Assembly (NCBI GenBank): GCA_031263625.1
Contig: JAISFK010000180.1
Location: forward strand, 1-24,322
From: Clostridiales bacterium
GTDB taxonomy: Bacteria > Bacillota > Clostridia > WRLR01
Length of the DNA: 24,322 nt
Direction: 5' to 3'
Both the position numbers and the translations under genes were made by a program. The notes beneath the pieces are model-generated. The model was not told the origin of the DNA and made no database searches. It saw only the letters and a program-made list of their open reading frames with translations. This document shows positions 15,056-23,235 of this stretch, piece after piece (within the stretch, counting starts at the first letter, position 1; the number at the start of each line of letters is the position of its first letter).

Positions 15056-16603
15056 TCATTTGCGCGTCTCAGGGACGATGATTTCCCAATGGCCGTCTTT
15101 CTTGGATCCGACCCTTTTTATTAATCCCAATTCGCGCAATTGTTTAAGATATCTTTTAACTGTGGCTTCAGAAACATCTAATCCGACAGCCAGAGAGCCA
15201 TATGTTGCCGATTTGTCTTTTGACAATAATTCAAACAATTGTTTTTGTTTTTCGGTTATCCGATCGTTTAATAGGTCGAAAACTGTTTTTAACAGGCCAT
15301 TTATCCGGTCATCAGAGTCGCTTATTGGGTCAGAATTTCCGATTAAAAGGTCATCGCTTGCGCTTCTTGAGCCATTTGCAGAGACATCTTTTGCCTCTTT
15401 AGAATTTTTACCCGATGCGCTGTAATCTTCGTCCGGGCGGTAAAACACCACAGCAAAGCCTTTTTTGAGCATTTGGAACTCAACTTTTACACCTGCTTCA
15501 TCACATTCTTTTGTGATTCGCTTCAGCCCGGTGCCAAAGTGTTCAATGTCTCTGGAATAATACATTAGCTGCGCCAATACAGGGTTGCGCGGGATAGAAC
15601 GCTCGCTGCCATTAATGAAATCCTGCGGCGTTAAGCCTTCGGGGAATGTGCCGGGGTTGTAAATCTCAACGCGGTCTTTATAAATCGTGACTTCGTTGTT
15701 TTGCGATGAGCGGAAATCTCTATGACAAAATGAATTGATGACGGCCTCCCGCACAGCGTCCATCGGTATCTCAGGAATTTCTTTACGTTGCAGGGAACCG
15801 TCAAATTCCACACGCCATCTTATATAGTTGCGTACATAGGTTTCTGCTGTTTTGGCCAACGAGAGTACGCTGCCGCTTTCCCTTACGATGTCGTTGAAGG
15901 TAAGCCGTTCCGTACCGGCGAAGATAGCCATCTGCACTTCAAGCATATGTGAACCGCAGAACAGGATATAGGCGGCATTGTTTAACTTCTCTCCGCCGGT
16001 TACGCTTAGTTTGTTCAGCACTTCTTCTCTCGTGGAGTATGCGAAATTGATGCGCCCAGCCCGGTTTGCCCTGTCCAGATACTCTTTCAGCGCATCCTCG
16101 TCCACGTCTTTTACCGTTTTGGCAGACCATTCGCTGTCCCAATCGTCTTTCCCTGCGTTCTTTTGCAGGATGAACTTCTCCAGTTCTGCTGCGGACATCT
16201 GCCGGTCTTCGTCCGCGACACGGATGTAGGGCCTGCCAAAGGCGAGATATGGCGCTTTGTCGCCGGAAAAAGTCATATGGATGCAGGATTTCCCGTCGAT
16301 GTAGACTTCGCTGATTTCGGGGTACACCCTCGGTTCAAGGTGATTGCCCACCGCCTGGCTCACGTCCCGTAAAGTTTTATCCGAAATGTCCATGCCGAGG
16401 GGAGCGCCATCGTTGCGAACGCCAAAATACAGCTCGCCGCCGCCGTGTTTATTGAGGATTGCAGACATCGAGATAATGCCTTCATTGAGTTCTCCGGTCG
16501 TCTTCTTGAATTCCAGTATCTCGTTTTCTTTCCCGACTTTTACGTTGCATCCCTCCCCATCACTTAATCGGCGCAAGCAAGTCCATTTTATACTGACGAG
16601 CAT
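15056..16603 (-). CDS. AlbA_2/Schlafen-domain putative transcriptional regulator (RecG-like ATPase C-domain, winged helix)
   Basis: About 515 residues. Residues about 30-145 form the AlbA_2 (Schlafen-type, divergent AAA_4) domain: ENEILEFKKTTGELNEG, ISMSAILNKHGGGELYFGVRNDG and ISDKTLRDVSQAVGNHLEPR. The middle shows AVREAVINSFCHRDFR and VEIYNPGTFPEGLTPQDF, characteristic of the HATPase_c_4 domain found in proteins often misnamed as RecG-like helicases. The C-terminus is a winged helix (YGSLAVGLDVSEATVKRYLKQLRELGLIKR). Homologues are usually annotated as DNA-binding transcriptional regulators on mobile or defence-associated segments. Codon use is clearly lower in GC than all neighbours. The family N-terminus begins near residue 28 of the open frame, where no normal start codon exists; I use ATG 16603, with ATG 16621 and TTG 16576 as alternatives. 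Confidence 0.85.
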   Translation of the reverse strand: MLVSIKWTCLRRLSDGEGCNVKVGKENEILEFKKTTGELNEGIISMSAILNKHGGGELYFGVRNDGAPLGMDISDKTLRDVSQAVGNHLEPRVYPEISEVYIDGKSCIHMTFSGDKAPYLAFGRPYIRVADEDRQMSAAELEKFILQKNAGKDDWDSEWSAKTVKDVDEDALKEYLDRANRAGRINFAYSTREEVLNKLSVTGGEKLNNAAYILFCGSHMLEVQMAIFAGTERLTFNDIVRESGSVLSLAKTAETYVRNYIRWRVEFDGSLQRKEIPEIPMDAVREAVINSFCHRDFRSSQNNEVTIYKDRVEIYNPGTFPEGLTPQDFINGSERSIPRNPVLAQLMYYSRDIEHFGTGLKRITKECDEAGVKVEFQMLKKGFAVVFYRPDEDYSASGKNSKEAKDVSANGSRSASDDLLIGNSDPISDSDDRINGLLKTVFDLLNDRITEKQKQLFELLSKDKSATYGSLAVGLDVSEATVKRYLKQLRELGLIKRVGSKKDGHWEIIVPETRK

Positions 16604-16616
16604 TTGAATTTTCCAT
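16589..16616. repeat. Dispersed palindromic repeat, truncated copy C
   Basis: 28 bases matching the first 28 of copies A and B with one mismatch, in the same orientation, then abrupt loss of similarity. It sits between the AlbA_2 gene's candidate promoter and its conserved coding region and supplies the ATG at 16603. Confidence 0.8.
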
Positions 16617-16678
16617 GTCATCCAAATCCAGTTTTATGCTCTGGCTGGCAACACGGGCGATGATTTGGTCGTATTGCA

Positions 16679-16707
16679 ATTATACCAAAGCGGGCTTGAG
16701 CCTGCAA
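16679..16707 (-). promoter_or_regulatory. Candidate promoter of the AlbA_2 gene
   Basis: On the minus strand a perfect -10 TATAAT (16684-16679) lies 17 bases downstream of TTGCAG (16707-16702), a weak -35. Transcription would start near 16672 and read through the truncated repeat into the AlbA_2 frame. Confidence 0.5.
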
Positions 16708-16750
16708 TCCAAGACGAAAGACTTCCCCCGCTGTTGCTGGCTGTGCGATG

Positions 16751-16821
16751 CCGGCGGCCCTCAGCGCACCGCACCCGCAGCGCCGCGCCTCGCCAAGCAC
16801 TGTCCCGGCGGCCCTCAGCGC
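16751..16821. repeat. 17-bp direct repeat duplicating the end of the NifZ-like gene
   Basis: CCGGCGGCCCTCAGCGC occurs at 16751-16767 and 16805-16821. The second copy contains the stop codon of the NifZ-like gene, so the gene end was duplicated 54 bases downstream. This lies at the boundary between GC-rich host sequence and the AT-richer AlbA_2 segment. Confidence 0.7.
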
Positions 16822-17963
16822 TTCGCCCGCAGGGTGGGGACAATCGCCCGCAGCCTGTCCAGCGCCTCGTCCACCTCGCCGGCCTCGCTGAACGGCGAAA
16901 AGCTGAAGCGCAGGGCGCCCTCGATGACCTCCCGGCTCAGCCCCATGGCGTTCAGCGCGCTGCTGCCGCGCCTCGATCTGTGCCTCGACGAGCAGGCCGA
17001 TCCGGCCGACACGCACACGCCCTCCGCGCTCAGGCTGCGCAGCAGCACCTCCGCCCTGACGCCGGCGAACGCCACGCAAAGTATGTACGGCGAGCCGTCC
17101 GGCGGCGACACGCGGCAGTACTCTAGCCCGGAGCCGTCCAGCCCTTCGAGCAGGCGGGCTTTCAGCCGCGCGGCCTTCGCGGCGTTTTCCCCGATGCGGG
17201 GCGCGAGCGCCGACGCCGCCGCCGCGAACCCGCAAATGCCGGGCGTGTTTTCCGTCCCGGAGCGCAGGCCCGCCTCCTGCCCGCCCCCGTGCACGAGCGG
17301 GCGCAGCCGCAGCCCGCCGCGCGCGTAGAGCGCCGCGACCCCCTTGGGGCCGTGTATCTTGTGGGCGCTGAACGACACCATGTCCGCGCCCAGCCGCTCC
17401 GGCAGGAGCTCCAGCTTGCAAAACGACTGCACGCAGTCGAAGAACAGCGCGGCGCCGGGGTTTCGCCTGTCCCTGATCCGGCCGATGGCCTCGATCGGCT
17501 GCGCCGCCCCGGTTTCGCTGTTCACGTGCGAAAGCGCTATGAGCGCCGTGTCCTCCCCTATCGCGCTCTCCAGCATGGCGAGGTCCACGCGGCCGAGCGA
17601 GTCCACGCCCGCGTAGTCGGCCTGCCAGCCCCGGCCCTCCAGCTCGCGGACGGCGTTCAGCACGGACGCGTGCTCCGCCCTCGTCGTGACGATGCGCCCC
17701 GGCCGGCGCGCGCCGGGCGGGCAGGCGCCGAAGATCGCCATGTTGTTGGCCTCCGAGCCGCTGGCCGCGAAAAACACGCGGTCGCGCGGCGCGCGCAGGA
17801 CGCCCGCTATGGCCCTCCGGGCGCCGTCCAGCGCGCGCGCCGCCTCGACGCCCAGCGCGTGCGCGGACGACGGGTTGCCGTAGCAGTCCAGCATGGCCCG
17901 CGCCACGGCGTCGGCCACCTCCTGAGTCGGCCTCGTCGTCGCGGCGTTGTCCAGATAGATCAT
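16815..17963 (-). CDS. Cysteine desulfurase, NifZ/IscS-like (probable sulfur donor to ThiI)
   Basis: 382 residues, a PLP cysteine desulfurase distinct from the NifS copy at 3466-4674. It begins MIYLDNAATT, with E97-H98 in RAEHASVL, D176 in FFDCVQ, the PLP lysine K202 in SAHKIHGPKG and the catalytic cysteine C324 in SAGSACSSRH. In Bacillus-type genomes a desulfurase called NifZ is adjacent to a rhodanese-less ThiI and serves 4-thiouridine synthesis. Here thiI is the next host gene downstream, separated only by the inserted-looking AlbA_2 segment, so I infer that role. It starts 16 bases after the rpoD stop, so it is probably cotranscribed with dnaG-rpoD. It lacks any adjacent NifU. Confidence 0.93.
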   Translation of the reverse strand: MIYLDNAATTRPTQEVADAVARAMLDCYGNPSSAHALGVEAARALDGARRAIAGVLRAPRDRVFFAASGSEANNMAIFGACPPGARRPGRIVTTRAEHASVLNAVRELEGRGWQADYAGVDSLGRVDLAMLESAIGEDTALIALSHVNSETGAAQPIEAIGRIRDRRNPGAALFFDCVQSFCKLELLPERLGADMVSFSAHKIHGPKGVAALYARGGLRLRPLVHGGGQEAGLRSGTENTPGICGFAAAASALAPRIGENAAKAARLKARLLEGLDGSGLEYCRVSPPDGSPYILCVAFAGVRAEVLLRSLSAEGVCVSAGSACSSRHRSRRGSSALNAMGLSREVIEGALRFSFSPFSEAGEVDEALDRLRAIVPTLRAKR

Positions 17964-17979
17964 GGCCGCCCCATACCCC

Positions 17980-19059
17980 CTAGTCCAGATAGTCCTTCAG
18001 CTTCTTGCTCCTGCTGGGGTGGCGCAGCTTGCGCAGCGCCTTCGCCTCGATCTGGCGTATGCGCTCGCGCGTCACGTTGAACTCCTTGCCGACCTCCTCG
18101 AGCGTCCTCGCCCTGCCGTCGTCCAGGCCGAAGCGCAGCCTGAGCACCTTTTCCTCGCGCGCCGTGAGAGTGTCCAGCACCTCGATCAGCTGCTCCTTCA
18201 GCAGCGTGAACGCGGCGGCCTCCGACGGCAGCGGCGCCTCCTCGTCGGGGATGAAGTCGCCCAGGTGGCTGTCCTCCTCCTCGCCTATCGGGGTTTCGAG
18301 CGAAACCGGCTCCTGCGAGATCTTCATGATCTCGCGGACCTTTTCCACCGAAATGTTCATCTCCTTCGCGATCTCCTCGGCGGCCGGCTCCCTGCCGTAC
18401 TCCTGCAGCAGCTGCCGGGACACGCGCATGAGCTTGTTTATCGTCTCCACCATGTGGACGGGTATGCGGATCGTCCTCGCCTGGTCGGCGATGGCCCGCG
18501 TTATGGCCTGCCTGATCCACCACGTGGCATACGTGCTGAACTTGTAGCCCTTGCTGTAGTCGAACTTCTCCACCGCCTTGATCAGCCCCAGGTTGCCCTC
18601 CTGTATCAGATCCAGGAACAGCATCCCGCGCCCGACGTAGCGCTTCGCTATGCTGACGACCAGCCTCAGGTTCGCCTCCTCCAGCTTGTGCTTCGCCTCG
18701 TTGTCGCCGTGCTCGACCCTGCGGGCGAGCTTGATCTCCTCGTCGGCGGACAGCAGCGAAACCTTGCCGATCTCCTTCAGGTACATCCGCACGGGATCGT
18801 CGATGCTGACGCCTTCCGGGATGGACATGTCCAGCTCTTCCTCGGAAATCTGAATTTCGCTGATCTCGGCGTCAATGTCCCCCACCAGGTCTATGCCCAT
18901 GTTCTCTATCGTTTCGTATATCTTCTCAACCTGGTCCGTTTCCAGCTCAACCTCCTCGAAAGCGTCAACGACTTCCTTGTACGTGAGCATCCCCTTGGAT
19001 TTTCCGCGCTCGACCAAATCTTTCAGTATCAGCTTCTTGCTCTCGTTTCCCTGCTTCAT
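17980..19059 (-). CDS. rpoD: RNA polymerase primary sigma factor (SigA/RpoD)
   Basis: 359 residues, the compact Bacillota form without the large insert of E. coli sigma-70. Region 1.1 (about 1-75) contains LTYKEVVDAFEEVELE; region 1.2 contains DDPVRMYLKEIGKV. Regions 2.1-2.4 include NLRLVVSIAKRYVGRG, DLIQEGNLGLIKAVEKF and FSTYATWWIRQAITRAIADQ, which melt and read the -10. Region 3.0 follows with RTIRIPVHM. Region 4.2 ends the protein with TLEEVGKEFNVTRERIRQIE and an SRSKKLKDYLD tail, which reads the -35. The ATG overlaps the dnaG stop (ATGA), with GGAGG about 8 bases upstream. dnaG-rpoD coupling is the classical macromolecular synthesis operon arrangement. No oddities are visible in the conserved regions. 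Confidence 0.98.
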   Translation of the reverse strand: MKQGNESKKLILKDLVERGKSKGMLTYKEVVDAFEEVELETDQVEKIYETIENMGIDLVGDIDAEISEIQISEEELDMSIPEGVSIDDPVRMYLKEIGKVSLLSADEEIKLARRVEHGDNEAKHKLEEANLRLVVSIAKRYVGRGMLFLDLIQEGNLGLIKAVEKFDYSKGYKFSTYATWWIRQAITRAIADQARTIRIPVHMVETINKLMRVSRQLLQEYGREPAAEEIAKEMNISVEKVREIMKISQEPVSLETPIGEEEDSHLGDFIPDEEAPLPSEAAAFTLLKEQLIEVLDTLTAREEKVLRLRFGLDDGRARTLEEVGKEFNVTRERIRQIEAKALRKLRHPSRSKKLKDYLD

Positions 19060-21263
19060 GGGTTTCGCCTCCTCTGCCTCATGCCCGCCACCGTTTCGGC
19101 CAGCTGCTCCTTCAGCCGCTCCCTCTCGCTTTCGGGGACGCTGCCCGATTCCAGCATTCCGATGATTTCCGCCATCCTTCTTCTGCTTCTCGCCGCCGCG
19201 ATGTCCCGCAGCTTCTGTTCGAGGGCGAGAGCGTTGTTCTCGCAGTGGCAGTCGTTGGCCACTATGCCGGCAAACACGTCCGCCTCCCCCGGCGACAGAA
19301 ACGGCACGACGTCGCCGGCGAACACGGGTATCCCGCTTTCTATATTTTTACCCATATATTCCGCTGCGCGAGCGATGTTTTTGTTGGCGAAGCCGCCCGG
19401 CGGCTCTTTTTCCGACGCAGTTTTCCACAGGCCGTTGTCGATCGCGATCAGCGCCACGACAAACAGCTCGTCCGCGCTGCCGAGCGCCACCTCGTCGCCG
19501 AGCGCGGGCCGCCCCCGGCCCCCTGCGGCCGGTGCGCCGCCCCTCTGCCGGCCAAACGGCTGCGGGCCGCCGCCCTGCCCGCGCCCGCCGCTTTGCCCGC
19601 CGCCTCCGCTTTGCCCCTCGGCCCCGCGCGCGCCTGCGCCCGATTGGCCCTCAGGCCCGTCGCCGCCTCCGCGCCCGTCGCCGGCGTCCGGCCCATAGCC
19701 GCTTTCGCGCCCATAGCCGGCGCCCTGCCGCGTGGGCGCGGCCGGCCCGCCGCCTTGCCCGTTGCCGCTGCCGCCGCCTTGCCCACCGGCCCCGCGCGCA
19801 CCGGGCTGGTAGGCGCTTCCCGCCGCCCCTCCTGGCTGGCGCGCGCCTCCCTGCGCCCCGCCGCCAGCCGAGCCCGCGGCCGAGCGGGCGCCCCCAGCCG
19901 CGCCGCTCCCCCGCGCCGCTCCCCCGCGCGCCATGCCTTCCCGCGCCGCCCTCTCCCGCGCCTCGCCGTCGGCCGCGCGCAGCTCGTCGTAGATGGCCTG
20001 CTCCGACACGCCGTGCGCCGCCGACAGCTTCTTGACGTACACGTCGCGCTTGATGCTGCTCTTTATGCCGCAGAGCACGCCGACGGCGCCGGACAGGAAC
20101 TTCGCCTTGCCGTCCGCGCTCTGCGGCGGGTGCTCGGCCTCCAGCAGCGCGAGCTTGTAGTCAACGAGCGGGGCCGCGCCGGCGATCAGCCCAAGAAACG
20201 CGGCCGCCCCGCTGTTTCTCACGAACTCGTCGGGATCCTTGCCGGACGGCAGGCTCAGCACCCTCACGTCCACGCCCTCCGCGTCGAGTATGTCCAGCCC
20301 GCGCAGCGCGGCCTTCTTCCCCGCCGCGTCCGAGTCGAACGAGATCACGGCCTCGTCGCGGAAGCGCTTCATGAGCTTGCCCTGGGCCGGCGTCAGCGCC
20401 GTGCCCAAGGGCGCGATGGCGTTGTCTATGCCGTGCGCGCGCAGCGTGATCAGATCCATGTAGCCTTCCACGATCAGGAAGAAGCGCTCCTTCGTGGACT
20501 TGGCCAAATTCAGCCCGAACAGCGTCTGCCCCTTGCTGTACACCGGCGTTTCGGGCGAATTCATGTACTTAGGCTGCGCGTCGTCCATCACGCGGCCGCC
20601 GAACGCGACGATCCTGCCGGAGACGTCCGCTATCGGGAACATGACGCGGCTGCGGAAGCGGTCAAAATACCCGCCGTCCTTGCCTTTCAGTATGAGCCCC
20701 CCGGCCAGCTGCTCGTCGTCCGTGAAGCCCTCGGCCAGCAGGGACCGGCGCAGCCCCTCCCGCTCGGCGCCCGCGTAGCCCAGCCCGAACAGGGCCGCCG
20801 TCTCCGGCCCGATCCTCCTGCCGCGCAGGTACTCGCGCGCGCGCCCGCCCGCGCGCCCGCCCAGCGTCCTCTGAAACACGCCCGCCGCCGCCGCGTTCAT
20901 CGCGTGCAGCCTGTCCCTGCGCTCGCGCTCCCTCGCCGCCTCCGCGGCCGACCGCCGGCTCCCCGCCGCGTCCTCCGGAAGCTCGACGCGCGCGAGCTCG
21001 GCCAGCTTCTGCACCGCGCCCGCGAAGTCCAGGCCCTCCGTCTCCATGACGAACTTGAACACGTCGCCGCCCCTGTTGCACGAAAAGCAGTAAAAGATGC
21101 CCTTCTCCGGGTTGACGCTGAACGACGGCGTCTTTTCGGCATGGAACGGGCACAGCCCGAAAAAGTTCCGGCCCTTTTCCTCAAGGCGCACGACCCTCGA
21201 CACGACGTCTACTATGTCGCAGTTCTGCCGTATCTTTTCGATTATGTCGTCAGAATAAAACAT
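19056..21263 (-). CDS. dnaG: DNA primase with long glycine-rich linker
   Basis: 735 residues from ATG 21263 (MFYSDDIIEKIRQNCDIVDVV); the frame is open to 21305 but that extension is not family-like. The enzyme makes RNA primers at the replication fork. The CHC2 zinc finger has C38, H41, C59 and C62 (CPFHAEKTPSF, FYCFSCNRGG). The RNA polymerase domain has AFGGRVMDDAQPKYMNSPET, and the TOPRIM motifs are LIVEGYMD and SFDSDAAGKKA. The C-terminal helicase-binding region follows from about residue 595. Between YDELRAADGEARER and GDEVALGSADELF lies an insert of about 150 residues made almost wholly of Gly, Ala, Arg, Gln and Pro, with GEGQSG/GGQSGG-type repeats. Typical primases are about 600 residues. 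It overlaps rpoD downstream. Confidence 0.96.
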   Translation of the reverse strand: MFYSDDIIEKIRQNCDIVDVVSRVVRLEEKGRNFFGLCPFHAEKTPSFSVNPEKGIFYCFSCNRGGDVFKFVMETEGLDFAGAVQKLAELARVELPEDAAGSRRSAAEAARERERRDRLHAMNAAAAGVFQRTLGGRAGGRAREYLRGRRIGPETAALFGLGYAGAEREGLRRSLLAEGFTDDEQLAGGLILKGKDGGYFDRFRSRVMFPIADVSGRIVAFGGRVMDDAQPKYMNSPETPVYSKGQTLFGLNLAKSTKERFFLIVEGYMDLITLRAHGIDNAIAPLGTALTPAQGKLMKRFRDEAVISFDSDAAGKKAALRGLDILDAEGVDVRVLSLPSGKDPDEFVRNSGAAAFLGLIAGAAPLVDYKLALLEAEHPPQSADGKAKFLSGAVGVLCGIKSSIKRDVYVKKLSAAHGVSEQAIYDELRAADGEARERAAREGMARGGAARGSGAAGGARSAAGSAGGGAQGGARQPGGAAGSAYQPGARGAGGQGGGSGNGQGGGPAAPTRQGAGYGRESGYGPDAGDGRGGGDGPEGQSGAGARGAEGQSGGGGQSGGRGQGGGPQPFGRQRGGAPAAGGRGRPALGDEVALGSADELFVVALIAIDNGLWKTASEKEPPGGFANKNIARAAEYMGKNIESGIPVFAGDVVPFLSPGEADVFAGIVANDCHCENNALALEQKLRDIAAARSRRRMAEIIGMLESGSVPESERERLKEQLAETVAGMRQRRRNP

Positions 21264-21567
21264 CGCAAGTATTAAGTTCCGCGCCCGCGCCCCGTTTTCC
21301 TGCAAGCAGACAAAACATTAATAAAAAGTTAGCAAATACGTAATAATATTGAAAGCGGGGCGGCGCGGTCGAGGGGGGCAGGCGCGCGCCGCCCGCCTGT
21401 GCGCGAGCTCGCCCGGCCGCGCTCCCGCCAGCGCACTTGCTTGCTCGTTCGCGGTGCGCAAGCTCTTGGCCGCGCCGCCGCGCCGCCCCGCCGCTCCCGC
21501 TCGCCCGCCAGCCCTCGAACTCGCCCGGCCACTCCGGCCGCGCCGCCCGCCTGCCCCGCCGCTCCGG
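21264..21567. other. Gap between xylB and dnaG: AT-rich island plus GC-rich filler
   Basis: No gene is supported. Bases 21308-21352 form an AT-rich island immediately upstream of dnaG and probably carry its promoter; TATTAA-like -10 words are present on the minus strand but no good -35 partner can be fixed. Bases 21353-21567 are extremely GC-rich, made of degenerate GCCCG/CCGCC words that keep several frames open by composition alone. A 5-bp hairpin (CGGCC/GGCCG) follows xylB without a T-run. Confidence 0.55.
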
Positions 21568-23124
21568 CTACCCTATCGCCGCGAGCTCCTTAAAGTCGCC
21601 CTTCAGATCCCTGTACAGCTTCTTGTACAGCTGGTAGTACGGCTCGTAGCGCCCGTGCGCGTCCATGTCCGGCTGCAGCGCGCCGCCCTTGCGCACCGCC
21701 GCGCCGCACGCCTCGTCGATGGAGGCGTACACGCCCGCGCACACGCCGGCCAGCAGCGCGACGCCGAGCGCCGGCCCCTCGTCGGCCTCGGTCAGGCTGA
21801 CCGGGCAGGCGTACAGATCCGCCAGCATTTGGCGCCAGACGCGGCTGCGCGCGCCGCCGCCGCAGACGAGCATGTCGTCCGGGCGCGCGCCCATCTCGTC
21901 GAACACGTCCACGCACTCGCGCTGCGAGTACGCCACGCCTTCGAGCACGGCCCTGATCAGCTCTGGCCTGCCGTGCATCGCGGACAGCCCGAAAAACACG
22001 CCCCGGCAGTCCGGATCCGGGTGCGGCGAGCGCTCGCCCATCAGGTACGGCAGGAACAACAGGCGGTTCGCGCCTATGGGCGCGCCCTCCGCGAGGCCGT
22101 CCATCACGTAGTACGGGTCTTTTGACTCCCTGGCCGCCCGCTCCACCTCCGGGGCGCAGCAGGTGTTGCGCAGCCACTGGAGCGACAGGCCCGCGCCCTG
22201 CGTGCAGCTCATGACCGTCCACTTGCCCGGCACGGAGGCGCACAGCGTGTGCACGCGGCCCTGGAGGTCCAGCGTCATGCCGTCCGACACGGCGTACACG
22301 ACCGCGGACGAGCCGATCGTCGTGAAGGCCCGCCCCGCGCGCACGACGCCCGCGCCCACCGCCGCCGCCGGGTTGTCGCCCGCGCCGCCCGCCACGGGCG
22401 TGCCCTCCGCCAGCCCCGTCTCCCTCGCGGCGGCCGCGGAAACGCGCCCCGTCAGATCCTGCGACTCGTGCATCGCCCCCAGCAGCGCCCTGTCTATCCC
22501 CAGCTTCGAGAGCACCTCCGGCGACCAGTCGCGCGCCCCTATGTCCATGAGCTGCATGCCGGCGGCGTCGCTCACCTCCGTGGCGAACTCGCCCGTCAGC
22601 CTGTAGCGCACGTAGTCCTTGGGCAGCAGGATGTGCGCGCACTTCTCGTACACGGCCGGCTCGTTGTTGCGCACCCACAGTATCTTGGCCGCCGTGAAGC
22701 CGGTCATGGCCGGGTTGGCCGTGATCTCCAGCACGCGCCTCTCGCCGACGAGCTCGTTTATCTGCGCGCACTCGCGCCCCGTGCGCTGGTCGCACCATAT
22801 GATCGAGCGGCGCAGCAGGGCGCCGCCCGCGTCCAGCATGACGAGCCCGTGCATCTGCCCGGACAGCCCGACGCCCCGCACCCCGGCCGGATCGGCGCCG
22901 CTGGCCGCCAGCACGGCGCGGATCCCCTGCGCCGCCGCGTCCCACCAGTCGGACGCGTCCTGCTCGGCCCAGCCGTTTTGCGGCTGGTGCATCGGGTACT
23001 CCACCGTCTTTGAGGCGATCGCCCTGCCGTCCGTGCCGAACAGCACCGTCTTCGTGCCGGACGTGCCTATGTCAATGCCCAGCAGCGTTTCCACGCTCTT
23101 TCCCATGCTCATAAATATGGCCAT
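21568..23124 (-). CDS. xylB: Xylulokinase (FGGY carbohydrate kinase)
   Basis: 518 residues. It phosphorylates D-xylulose to xylulose 5-phosphate, feeding the pentose phosphate pathway. The actin-like ATPase fold starts with LLGIDIGTSGTKTVLF; GLSGQMHGLVMLD is the xylulokinase version of the substrate loop, followed by IWCDQRTGREC. AGAGDN-type and TTIGSSAVVYAVSD motifs and the FGGY C-terminal signature region (VLEGVAYSQRECVDVF, MLVCGGGARSRVWRQMLAD) complete it. The start is ambiguous: ATG 23124 lies next to AAAGGA, ATG 23112 and 23106 follow, and GTG 23094 is also close. The polyol dehydrogenase upstream yields its likely substrate. Other FGGY kinases are possible, but motifs and context favour xylulokinase. 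Confidence 0.92.
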   Translation of the reverse strand: MAIFMSMGKSVETLLGIDIGTSGTKTVLFGTDGRAIASKTVEYPMHQPQNGWAEQDASDWWDAAAQGIRAVLAASGADPAGVRGVGLSGQMHGLVMLDAGGALLRRSIIWCDQRTGRECAQINELVGERRVLEITANPAMTGFTAAKILWVRNNEPAVYEKCAHILLPKDYVRYRLTGEFATEVSDAAGMQLMDIGARDWSPEVLSKLGIDRALLGAMHESQDLTGRVSAAAARETGLAEGTPVAGGAGDNPAAAVGAGVVRAGRAFTTIGSSAVVYAVSDGMTLDLQGRVHTLCASVPGKWTVMSCTQGAGLSLQWLRNTCCAPEVERAARESKDPYYVMDGLAEGAPIGANRLLFLPYLMGERSPHPDPDCRGVFFGLSAMHGRPELIRAVLEGVAYSQRECVDVFDEMGARPDDMLVCGGGARSRVWRQMLADLYACPVSLTEADEGPALGVALLAGVCAGVYASIDEACGAAVRKGGALQPDMDAHGRYEPYYQLYKKLYRDLKGDFKELAAIG

Positions 23125-23143
23125 TTCCTTTCAAATCTCAAAT

Positions 23144-23227
23144 CCCTGCCCCTGTCCCTATCCTTGCCCCTGTTCCTGTTCCTGTCCCTGTCGCTGTCTC
23201 CATCCTTGCCCCTGTTCCTGTCGCTTT
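23144..23227. repeat. Hexanucleotide tandem repeat between the dehydrogenase and xylB
   Basis: Fourteen contiguous 6-base units of CCCTGT/TCCTGT type fill 84 bases. A 42-base higher-order duplication is visible (CCTTGCCCCTGTTCCTGT at 23162 and again at 23204). On the mRNA strand the units read ACAGGG/ACAGGA and are Shine-Dalgarno-like. The array begins about 9 bases after the dehydrogenase stop and ends about 20 bases before the xylB start. Confidence 0.85.
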
Positions 23228-23235
23228 CAGTTCTT

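Noticed and set aside
15056..16603. Calling the AlbA_2 gene a RecG helicase
   Set aside because: It lacks helicase motifs (no Walker A GSGKT or DEAD/DEAH-type motif); only the AlbA_2, HATPase_c_4 and winged-helix regions that cause this common misnaming are present.
21353..21567. A small GC-rich gene between xylB and dnaG on either strand
   Set aside because: Several frames are open at once, all with Arg/Pro/Ala composition and no start with a ribosome binding site or any motif.
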